Under the pieces are notes generated by a model, which was not told the DNA's origin, made no database searches, and was given only the letters and a program-made list of their open reading frames with translations. Below, one piece after another: positions 8,966 through 16,752 of a stretch of DNA of 64,000 bases. The translations under genes were made by a program, and so were the position numbers. Origin of the DNA: Paludifilum halophilum (GTDB taxonomy: Bacteria; Bacillota; Bacilli; Thermoactinomycetales; DSM-45169); the NCBI RefSeq assembly GCF_002245355.1, contig NZ_NOWF01000003.1, positions 310,001-374,000 on the forward strand, written 5' to 3'. Positions within the stretch are counted from its first letter, which is position 1, and every line of letters begins with the position of its first letter.

Positions 8966-10189
8966 TTATGAAAGAAATTTGAGACTCAAGTAAGCAACCA
9001 GAACAAATAAATGGATCCCTAACAAAATCAGAGAAATCAGGGAGAAAAAAACGGTCCGTTCCCGTCGAAGCACGGACATCACCGCATACACCAGTCCAAA
9101 AACAGTATAAAGAATACTGAATATCGTGTAGGAAAACAAAAAGTGAAGCAAGGCGGAAAGGAGAGTAGCATATCCAGCCCCCTTTTTCACCATTAAATAA
9201 GTATTCCTTCTCCCTTTCTCCGTAACTTTCCAATCCCCGAGGTAATCCGTCACCTTTGGCTTTTTTAGTTCTTCTTCATAATAGAGATACATCGGCTGCA
9301 GATACGGGATTTCCCCGTTTTTCAAGATTCCCTTTCCCCACACAATCGTTTCTTCTCCCAGCTGCATCGAGAACTCGTTGGTTTGCTCCTTATCGATTTT
9401 ATGGAAATCGGGATACGTCGGGACACAGGGAATGTTTGAACCAAGGGAAAAGGCGATTCTTTGCCCTTCGGTTTGCCCAAAATATCGATGCGGCTTGAAA
9501 GTGCGAATGTTGCTGAATAAAAATCGCCACGGCTGCTTCAACTGTACATTGGCCATACTGGTGTCGACGGGAATCCATCCTTCTTCCAGAAAAACTTCAT
9601 TCCACACATGGTATTGGTTCTTGTCAACGGCAAAGCTTCCAACAACCATTCGGCAGGGAATACCTACGGAACGGCAGAGAGCGGCATACAAAGCCGCAAA
9701 CTCTCCGCAGTCTCCCTTTCGGGATTTTATAAAAAGGATGGTGCCTCTTTTTTTTACTCGAGCAGAATAACGAAACCGGCGAACCACATAACGAAATAAA
9801 GTGTAGGCCTTTTCTCGGGTACCATCTAAATCTTTACAGAGAGAACGAGCCAGCTCTTCGATTTCCGGTGTGATGGTCACATAGGTTGTCGATTTTAAAT
9901 AATCGTTTTTTTCCGCTTGGCTAAGACGGGCCGGCCTCGCCGTTTCCTGATCAACGGGATGAATGTCAATCCGGTAACGGTAATGGAGTTCCTCCCCCGG
10001 ATCTAACTCAAAATACTCCAGCGTATGATCCAACCCGCTGTTCACCTGTTTTGGTGTATGACTTCTCTCCAGCAACTTCGCCGTTTGAGCCGAATAAGAG
10101 GGGATTTTCGACATCCAAACCAATGTTTTTCCTTTTCTTCTATTACGAAAGTGATAGTCATAACAAACCTCACGACTGTCTGTAGACAT
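8966..10189 (-). CDS. Transglutaminase-like protein with C-terminal membrane anchor
   Basis: The 407 aa protein contains a transglutaminase/protease core: Cys161 in KGDCGEFAALYAALCRSVGIPCR, His194 in YHVWNEVFLEEGW and Asp209 in PVDTS, so the triad is complete. An N-terminal beta region with tyrosine-rich strands precedes it. Two hydrophobic helices close the chain (TLLSALLHFLFSYTIFSILY and FSLISLILLGIHLFVLVAYL), so it is membrane bound, but no signal peptide is seen, leaving topology open. ATG 10189 follows AGAGGGGA. Substrate unknown: peptide cleavage or crosslinking is possible. Confidence 0.85.
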   Translation of the reverse strand: MSTDSREVCYDYHFRNRRKGKTLVWMSKIPSYSAQTAKLLERSHTPKQVNSGLDHTLEYFELDPGEELHYRYRIDIHPVDQETARPARLSQAEKNDYLKSTTYVTITPEIEELARSLCKDLDGTREKAYTLFRYVVRRFRYSARVKKRGTILFIKSRKGDCGEFAALYAALCRSVGIPCRMVVGSFAVDKNQYHVWNEVFLEEGWIPVDTSMANVQLKQPWRFLFSNIRTFKPHRYFGQTEGQRIAFSLGSNIPCVPTYPDFHKIDKEQTNEFSMQLGEETIVWGKGILKNGEIPYLQPMYLYYEEELKKPKVTDYLGDWKVTEKGRRNTYLMVKKGAGYATLLSALLHFLFSYTIFSILYTVFGLVYAVMSVLRRERTVFFSLISLILLGIHLFVLVAYLSLKFLS

Positions 10190-10300
10190 ATTTATGTCCC
10201 CTCTTTAGCTTATTTTCGTTCCATGTTGCACACACTTCCTTCACATGTCCCCTGATTCACAATCGTTCGCCTACTGGCCAGGAAATCATCGGTCTAAAAG

Positions 10301-10795
10301 TTATTTAATATGACGCCGTTGGATGAGGAAATATACGATCGTGAGAATCATGACAAAAATCCAAATCAAAAACTCGGAACCATTCATGAAGTTCGACGGG
10401 TTCACAGCTGAATCAATGAAATCTTTACTTAATATTGAGAAGTAAATGATGGTTTCCAATTTAAACCAGCTAATCATCAGGTTTGCGTTTCTATAAAAAT
10501 GTTCTGCATTCTCTTTTGTTAAACGACTGGGATAATGAAACTGATGAGGGTATTTCCTTAAAATCGTGAATCCTAGATAAATAAGGAACATCAGAAGAAT
10601 CAACAGCAGCGTAAACCATTTACTTCCCCATTGGTCTGCCTTCCCTTGCAAGTCATAATGGATGGGAATCTGATCCGGTAAATGCGGCCAAATATAGGCT
10701 GAATAGAGGAAAAGACCAACGAACAAAGTGATACAAATGAGATCATGAAGCCATTCCATTTTCGATTTTTTTATGTGGATCCGGGGATGCTCCAT
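10301..10795 (-). CDS. DUF1648 membrane protein
   Basis: A 164 aa protein with about four membrane segments. The DUF1648 hallmark follows the first helix: LPDQIPIHYDLQGKADQWG. ATG 10795 follows GGGGAGG by eight bases, which decides the start over a longer open frame. Family members are poorly known; some Bacillus relatives (SdpI-type) give immunity to peptide toxins, but the SdpI family domain is not clearly present here. Confidence 0.8.
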   Translation of the reverse strand: MEHPRIHIKKSKMEWLHDLICITLFVGLFLYSAYIWPHLPDQIPIHYDLQGKADQWGSKWFTLLLILLMFLIYLGFTILRKYPHQFHYPSRLTKENAEHFYRNANLMISWFKLETIIYFSILSKDFIDSAVNPSNFMNGSEFLIWIFVMILTIVYFLIQRRHIK

Positions 10796-11053
10796 CGTGA
10801 AAACCTCCCCCTCTCCAATCATTAATGAACGGAGAAAGCGAATGCCATCCATACAAGTCCTGTCCAAACAAGCCGAGCAAAGGATGAAACCCGGGGGTAC
10901 AGTAAAAAGAATCATGTACGGTCACCGTGAAGGTTTCATCTTGATCAAGGCAACGTGCCGCCGCTCCTTCCATTCGGAAAGACTCAACATCCAATGAATT
11001 CTCTTCCATGATCGCTCAAAAGAAGACAAGCCTTCATGGCCTGTCATTAGCGG
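10796..11053. other. Non-coding or decayed stretch
   Basis: Open frames exist here on both strands, but none has a ribosome site or a recognisable domain. The leftward frame from 11009 runs through the true start of the DUF1648 gene and looks like chance or a remnant. Confidence 0.4.
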
Positions 11054-11761
11054 TCAAGGTTGATTCCCTGTGTCATCCTCCAGCTGAATATAAACCCGTT
11101 CCGTTGTCCGATTCTTCCCTCTTCTTTTGAGTGACATTTTTCCTATTTCTCTTGTATTGCTGACATGGGTTCCACCGCATGGGATCCGCAAATCGCGGCA
11201 AATCCATACTTTCGCCTCTTTTTCACCGGCAACGGATCTCATTTCGATGGGAATTTCCTGGTCCACCCATTCATTGGCCAGTCCTTCCACTTCGTCTAAT
11301 CCCTCTCGCGTAAACTTGTAATCCGTGAAAAAATCAAAGCGACCCCTGTCTTCCCCGATTCGACAGCTTTTTAGTTTCATATCACCAAACACATTGAACA
11401 TATGATGATAAATCAAGTGTGATGCGGAATGCATCCTCATCAACCGATATCTTCTGGGCCAATCGATTTGAATATCTACCGTCGATCCTTCTTCAAGGGT
11501 TTCCGGTTCCTGATCCAAAATGTGAACCACTTCCGTGTCCACTTTGATTTCGGGGAAATCGGGATGTGCCAGGAGCCTTCCCCCGTGTTTCTGAGTATCA
11601 ACCACCGGATAGCCCCCCAGCCATCCTCGGTCACCCAACTGCCCACCCCCTTCCGGGTAAAAAATCGTTCGATCCAGTGTCATGTGACACCCGCTGATCT
11701 TCTTAATCCGCGCGGTTGTTTCTTTAAGAAACGGATCATCCACATAAAGCTTCTCTGTCAT
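11054..11761 (-). CDS. Alanyl-tRNA editing protein, AlaX type
   Basis: AlaX proteins are free copies of the AlaRS editing domain and hydrolyse mischarged Ser-tRNA(Ala) or Gly-tRNA(Ala). The 235 aa protein has the N-terminal fold with GGGQLGDRGWLG, then the zinc site as HSASHL and CGGTHVSNTREIG. These two His and the Cys-His pair are the conserved metal ligands. ATG 11761 follows GAGGTGTGACG. There are no obvious operon partners. Confidence 0.92.
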   Translation of the reverse strand: MTEKLYVDDPFLKETTARIKKISGCHMTLDRTIFYPEGGGQLGDRGWLGGYPVVDTQKHGGRLLAHPDFPEIKVDTEVVHILDQEPETLEEGSTVDIQIDWPRRYRLMRMHSASHLIYHHMFNVFGDMKLKSCRIGEDRGRFDFFTDYKFTREGLDEVEGLANEWVDQEIPIEMRSVAGEKEAKVWICRDLRIPCGGTHVSNTREIGKMSLKRRGKNRTTERVYIQLEDDTGNQP

Positions 11762-12017
11762 GATTCGTCACACCTCACTCGATCTGCTTTTTCATCCATC
11801 GCATTCTTGTGCGGAAAATGAAGAGTTCCGTTAAGAGTGCGTGGACTCTGCAATCTGGCTCCAGTATATACAGATTGGTTTTTCGATATAAGCCTTTCAA
11901 TTTTCTGCGAATTTCACCGGAAACAGATGGATCTTCTCCGCTGACCCTTTCTTCTTTTCTCCATCGAAAGCATATATCCTTCCATTAAAAAAGACGAACC
12001 CAACGGTCCGTCGTTAT

Positions 12018-12094
12018 TGGTCGGGGCGACAGGATTTGAACCTGCGACCCCCTGCTCCCAAAGCAGGTGCTCTGCCAAGCTGAGCCACGCCCCG
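12018..12094 (-). tRNA. tRNA-Pro (TGG anticodon)
   Basis: The reverse strand folds as a 77-base cloverleaf: acceptor CGGGGCG pairs with CGCCCCG before A and an encoded CCA. The D arm is GGCTCAGCTTGGCAGAGC, the anticodon loop TTTGGGA holds TGG and the T arm contains GGTTCAAATCC. Confidence 0.95.
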
Positions 12095-12372
12095 ATATCT
12101 GCGTTGTGTTTTGGATTTCAATACCGCAAGAAATATTATATAACAGATGGGTGCCTTTGAACAAGGAAAACTTTTATCCAATCCCAGGGGGATCCACTTT
12201 CTTATATTTCAAGCGGCTCAAGGACTCCTTTTTTAACTGACCGGAATCATTGCGGTATCAAACGCCATAAAATCATCTCCCTCATCATCCCACCACCCTG
12301 AGAGGTTAATTAAGGGGAGAGTCATTCATCTCACCTTCTGTTTATCGATCAACCAAACCAGGGGGGAATCAG
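12095..12372. other. Intergenic region before the lyase gene
   Basis: AT-rich and without a convincing reading frame. The only clear signal is the AGGGGGG ribosome site just before the downstream ATG. Confidence 0.5.
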
Positions 12373-15300
12373 ATGCCTGTCAAAGGGAAGTCCGTCGGTT
12401 GGCATCCGGCGAAAACCCGGAGTACGTACTATACTCAAGACCGTGTCGACAATGCCCGGACTCATATCGATCGATATGAGTGGGCCCGCCGCATCCGGGA
12501 TCAAGCCGTCGCCAACGCAGAAAAGTACCTCACATACGGATGGGACCGCCTGTGGAGACTGATCACTCCCCCAACCCTGCCCCGAAGCTTCGCCGTCAAC
12601 TACAATTGGGGTTCCCCCGTCACCGGGAAGAAGTTTAATGAAATATACGGATATCGGGGATGGCAGGCAGATCCCAAAAACGAACCCTGGAAACTGACGG
12701 ACCCTTCCAGCGGTTTCAAGTTCCCCACCAACGACTTCCGATCCTATTATGAAAGCGGATTGGATCCACACGGCCTTTTTGATCCCAAGCGGGCCAACCG
12801 ACGGTATTTAAAAAACAGGCTTTATCCGGAAAAAGGGGAAGATTGGGGAGTGGACGACGGGTTTGGATGGGTGGACAAAGAGGGGAACCGCTGGACCTTT
12901 ATCGCCTACTACATCCATTGGCACATCTGGCACGGCGGGGTGGTGGACAACGCCCTCCGCGCTTTCCGGGACGCCTATCTGTATACCGGAGACCCCAAGT
13001 ATTGCCGGGGTGGAATCATTCTGCTGGACCGGATCGCCGATCTCTATCCGCAGATGAACCTCGACCCCTACCAAACCGAGGAAGGTTACCTCAACTCCCA
13101 CGGCGGTACGGGAAAAGGCAAAATTCGGGGCAGCATCTGGGAAGCGACCGCTGTCACAGACTACCTCTCCGCCTACGACGCCTTTTTTCCCGGAATGGAA
13201 AAAGCGGGTGTCGTCGGTTTTTTAAGTCGGAAAGCGAAAGACTACCGCCTGAAAAATCCCAAGGACAGCGTCGACGCCATTCGGGTCCATATCGAAAACC
13301 GGCTTCTCCGCGAGATTTTCCCTGCCGTCAAAAGGACTGAAATCCGGGGTAATTTCGGGATGCATCAACGCGCCTTGGCCATGGCCGCTGTGGTGCTGGA
13401 TGAGGCGGGGACGTCCGAGGAATGGATCGACTGGATCTTCCAACCCGGACGCCTACGCTCCCGACCGGATTGGCATTTGACCGGCGGCAATATGCTGACC
13501 ACCTTGGTCGACCGCGTCGACCGGGACGGATTCGGCGACGAGCCCTCCACCCAGTACAACCGTTACTGGCTCGGACAAATCCGGGGAGTCGCTGACATCC
13601 TGGAAAGGTATCACCGGTATCCGAAAGCCGATTTGTATGGAAACGTCAAATTCAAAAAGATGTTCGACACCCGCTGGCCGCTGATGATGAGCGGCCGATA
13701 TACCCCTGCCATTGGCGATTCCTTGAAAACCGGCAACCCAGAAATCGTCGGAACGATCTGGGAACACGTAAAAGCCTTTGAAAAGTACCGAGATCCTGTC
13801 TATGCACAAACCGCCCATTTTCTGAACGGATATTCCCTGGACGGCCTTCATGGAGATCTTTTCTCCGCCGATCCGGAAAAAATTTTTCGGGAGATGCGCC
13901 GGGTGATCGAAAAAAAGGGCGAACTCCGCCTCAACAGCACTCACCTGCCCGGATTCGGTTTCACCGCCCTGCGGGACGGACGGGACATCCGACCGAATCC
14001 GGAGATCGCCTACCGCTTCCCGGATCTCAAGCGGCTCATGGCTTCAGGAGAGGTAACGACACACCGAGGCGCCGTGATATCGGAAACGGATGTCATCAGC
14101 CGTCATGTGCCGGATGCCTTTCGCATCCCTGAGGACGATTACGAAACAAGCGGAGCCGTTCACATGAGGGCTGACCGTCCGGGAGAGCGCATCGCCTTTC
14201 GGTTGAACATTCCCAGCACCGATGCATATGTCCTCGATATCGAGATTTTGCATTCCACCTATCATGGCCGCTATCAGGTGCGGATCGACGACCGGCCCCT
14301 AACGGAACTAAATTTTTACGGATCAGGAGGAAAGCAGGTCAGACGGTTAGGAAAAAGGAGGTTGACCCGAGGCACCCACACCCTCACCTTCGTGAACCGA
14401 GGGAAAAACAAGGAGGCCCTTGGATACGGCCTGGCCCTCTCCCGCCTGTTCTTACGGAATCCTCAAGCTCCACACCGATCGGCCCGGCAGATCCAAAAAC
14501 CGACCCTGCGCGGCCTGTGGATGTACTACGGGCGGAACCTCGTCGGAAAACACGGTCACAAGGATACGCTTAACATCGGACTGTATGGCTTCGGTCTCGA
14601 TTTAAGCCCGGATCTGGGTTACCCGGAAAACTTCAAAACCCGGACCGAATGGGTGAGCCACACCATCAGTCACAATACTGTCGTCGTCGACCGAGGTAAA
14701 CAAAAGGACTTACAAGCTGCCATCCCCCATCATGTGGAAAAGGAGGGCCGGGTTCAGCTGATCGATGTGGAAGCTCCTCATGTCTACCCGCAAACCCGAT
14801 GCTATCGGCGAACCAGCGCCATGATCAGGATCGACAGGGAAAACTCCTACACCGTTGACTTTTTTCGGGTCAAGGGCGGCCGTGAGCATCACTTCAGCTT
14901 CCACGGAGCCGCGGGGAAGATCACCACCCAGGGCCTGCACCTGATCCCGCAAACGAGAGGAACCTACGCCGGAACCGATGTCGCATTCGGCGAAAAGGAA
15001 CCCGACCAGCCCGAAGGCTGGGCTTACGCCGGGAGCGGATTCCATTACCTGGACCGGGTGGAGCGGGCCCTACAGCCGGAAGTTCCCTTCAGCGTGGACT
15101 GGTGTATCGACGATACCTGGAACGTCCTTCCGGAAAAAGCGGATATCCATCTTCGGCTGACCCTGCTCAACGAGGTGGACGAGGTGGCCCTGGCCAACGG
15201 CTATCCTCCCAAACTTCCCGGAAACCCGGATCATCTGCGCTACCTGATCGCCCACCGGAAGAGCCGAGATTTGCAAACTCAGTTCATTTCCGTGATCGAA

Positions 15301-15921
15301 CCCTATAAAAATTCACCGAACATCGATTCCGTTCGGACCGTCCCGCTCACCGTCAAGGGAAAAAGGGTTTCCGGCCCGGATACCGCCGCAGTCCAAGTCG
15401 TGCTGAACAACGGACGAACCGACTACATCGTCCATTCCCTCCACCCCCAAATGCGATATACGGTGGATGGCCGGTTTCAGTTCCAAGGATTTTTCGGTGT
15501 CTACTCGGAGCGAAACGGTCAGCCCGTTTACGCTTTCCTCAGCGACGGAACCCTCCTGCAACCGGATGGGAAACCGCCCCTCCTCCACCGAAGGCAGAGA
15601 CGTCTCACCGGCAAAATCCTGGATTTCACCCGGGAAATAACCCGAAACAACCAACTCACCGTACGCGTTAAGGGAAATTGCCCCGATCCGGAATCCTTCA
15701 ACGGGCGCCAGATCATCATTGAAAACGACGGACGACAAAATGCCACCTACACCATCCAAAGGGCGGAGAGAAATCGAGACAACGTCTATACCCTCCACCT
15801 AGGGGACACCACCCTGATCCGTCAGTACAAAAATCCGAAAAACATCTCCAAGGGATACCGGTACAACATCAAAAAAGGAGCCCAGTGGACCCTTCCCCTG
15901 TCCAGTGAGTGGTACCGATAA
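12373..15921 (+). CDS. Heparinase II/III-like polysaccharide lyase family protein
   Basis: At 1182 aa this is the largest chromosomal gene in the window. An all-helical, Trp/Tyr-rich N-terminal half (alpha/alpha toroid pattern, about residues 30-480) leads into a beta-sandwich half. The heparinase II/III signature sits around residues 715-780: WMYYGRNLVGKHGHKDTLNI, GLDLSPDLGYP and VSHTISHNTVVVD. A central segment (DRPGERIAFRLNIPSTDAYV) resembles a carbohydrate-binding sandwich. No signal peptide is visible, so the enzyme would act inside the cell or leave by another route. The polymer is unknown, probably an acidic polysaccharide. ATG 12373 follows AGGGGGG. No transporter or regulator lies beside it. 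Confidence 0.85.
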   Translation: MPVKGKSVGWHPAKTRSTYYTQDRVDNARTHIDRYEWARRIRDQAVANAEKYLTYGWDRLWRLITPPTLPRSFAVNYNWGSPVTGKKFNEIYGYRGWQADPKNEPWKLTDPSSGFKFPTNDFRSYYESGLDPHGLFDPKRANRRYLKNRLYPEKGEDWGVDDGFGWVDKEGNRWTFIAYYIHWHIWHGGVVDNALRAFRDAYLYTGDPKYCRGGIILLDRIADLYPQMNLDPYQTEEGYLNSHGGTGKGKIRGSIWEATAVTDYLSAYDAFFPGMEKAGVVGFLSRKAKDYRLKNPKDSVDAIRVHIENRLLREIFPAVKRTEIRGNFGMHQRALAMAAVVLDEAGTSEEWIDWIFQPGRLRSRPDWHLTGGNMLTTLVDRVDRDGFGDEPSTQYNRYWLGQIRGVADILERYHRYPKADLYGNVKFKKMFDTRWPLMMSGRYTPAIGDSLKTGNPEIVGTIWEHVKAFEKYRDPVYAQTAHFLNGYSLDGLHGDLFSADPEKIFREMRRVIEKKGELRLNSTHLPGFGFTALRDGRDIRPNPEIAYRFPDLKRLMASGEVTTHRGAVISETDVISRHVPDAFRIPEDDYETSGAVHMRADRPGERIAFRLNIPSTDAYVLDIEILHSTYHGRYQVRIDDRPLTELNFYGSGGKQVRRLGKRRLTRGTHTLTFVNRGKNKEALGYGLALSRLFLRNPQAPHRSARQIQKPTLRGLWMYYGRNLVGKHGHKDTLNIGLYGFGLDLSPDLGYPENFKTRTEWVSHTISHNTVVVDRGKQKDLQAAIPHHVEKEGRVQLIDVEAPHVYPQTRCYRRTSAMIRIDRENSYTVDFFRVKGGREHHFSFHGAAGKITTQGLHLIPQTRGTYAGTDVAFGEKEPDQPEGWAYAGSGFHYLDRVERALQPEVPFSVDWCIDDTWNVLPEKADIHLRLTLLNEVDEVALANGYPPKLPGNPDHLRYLIAHRKSRDLQTQFISVIEPYKNSPNIDSVRTVPLTVKGKRVSGPDTAAVQVVLNNGRTDYIVHSLHPQMRYTVDGRFQFQGFFGVYSERNGQPVYAFLSDGTLLQPDGKPPLLHRRQRRLTGKILDFTREITRNNQLTVRVKGNCPDPESFNGRQIIIENDGRQNATYTIQRAERNRDNVYTLHLGDTTLIRQYKNPKNISKGYRYNIKKGAQWTLPLSSEWYR

Positions 15922-15925
15922 AGGG

Positions 15926-15966
15926 AAAGATCCCGGTTGGCTCGATCCACCGGGATCTTTTATTTC
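15926..15966 (+). terminator. Rho-independent terminator after the lyase gene
   Basis: An 11-bp perfect stem (AAAGATCCCGG / CCGGGATCTTT) with a 13-base loop and a T-rich tail, five bases past the stop codon. Confidence 0.88.
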
Positions 15967-15988
15967 ATACGATACCAATGATTTTGAC

Positions 15989-16018
15989 TTGACGACAAAG
16001 ATAAATCCGGCCTAAAAT
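15989..16018 (+). promoter_or_regulatory. Promoter of the TetR-family gene
   Basis: TTGACG at 15989 and TAAAAT at 16013 are 18 bases apart. The palindromic operator starts at the last base of the -10 box, so bound regulator would block polymerase. Confidence 0.75.
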
Positions 16019-16040
16019 CAAACTGTACGGTTCAGTTTGA
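16018..16040. promoter_or_regulatory. TetR-type operator (TCAAACTG-N7-CAGTTTGA)
   Basis: A perfect 8-bp inverted repeat spaced by TACGGTT, immediately after the -10 box and upstream of the TetR gene. TetR proteins bind such palindromes as dimers, so autoregulation is likely. The downstream phosphotransferase gene may be read from the same promoter. Confidence 0.8.
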
Positions 16041-16065
16041 TCATACCCAACCAGGAGGAACTCAC

Positions 16066-16695
16066 TTGATGAGCCTTTCACCGAGAGCACAAGCCAAGCG
16101 GGAACAAATCCGCACAGCGGCCCAACAGTTATTTCTCCAACACGGGTTCGCAGAAACCCGTATGGATGCCATCACGGCCCGAGCCGGGGTCTCCAAACAG
16201 ACGGTGTACAGCTATTATGCAGGAAAAGAGGAACTTCTCGCCGACGTTTTAACACAACTGATTCACCGGTTTTTCGAAGACCCCTCTCCGCTAAAGGCAG
16301 ATCATGCACCCTTGGAAACCTATGATGACTTTCAAAAGGGATTGAACCACCTGGCAGAAACCATTATCACCACGCTGATGCAACCGGATTATTTGGCATT
16401 GATCCGAGTAATTCTCTCCGAATCCATTCGATTTCCAAAGTTGGGTGAACTCTTTCGATCTACGGTACCGGTGCGAGTCTTAAAAAAAATCACCGCTTAT
16501 TTACAACAAGCCCGCCGGCAAGGATGGGCCCATTTTGAAGATGCGGATGCGGCGGCGCGGATGTTTGTCGGACCCCTGCTTACGCATGTCCTTCTGGACG
16601 GCCTGATGACGCCCGACCGTCCGCCCCGCCGACCGGATTCCCAACAGATCGAAGCCATTGTCCGTTTGTACTTGAAATCCCTCTCAGAGCGGTGA
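16066..16695 (+). CDS. TetR/AcrR-family transcriptional regulator
   Basis: The 209 aa repressor has an N-terminal helix-turn-helix (residues about 10-55: RTAAQQLFLQHGFAETRMDA then ARAGVSKQTVYSYYAGKEEL) and a C-terminal ligand domain of the AcrR-like type. Start is TTG 16066 or ATG 16069, both behind AGGAGG. An operator lies 26 bases upstream. The next gene encodes a rifampin phosphotransferase/PEP-synthase-like enzyme, so antibiotic-responsive control is a reasonable but unproved idea. Confidence 0.92.
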   Translation: MMSLSPRAQAKREQIRTAAQQLFLQHGFAETRMDAITARAGVSKQTVYSYYAGKEELLADVLTQLIHRFFEDPSPLKADHAPLETYDDFQKGLNHLAETIITTLMQPDYLALIRVILSESIRFPKLGELFRSTVPVRVLKKITAYLQQARRQGWAHFEDADAAARMFVGPLLTHVLLDGLMTPDRPPRRPDSQQIEAIVRLYLKSLSER

Positions 16696-16752
16696 CTTGA
16701 ATCCCTTGAGGGAAGTGGAGTCACGGTTTTGAGAATCCAAGGGGGAACAAAC

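Noticed and set aside
10743-11009. 88-codon leftward frame upstream of the DUF1648 gene
   Set aside because: No ribosome site or known domain, and it overlaps the real start of the next gene.
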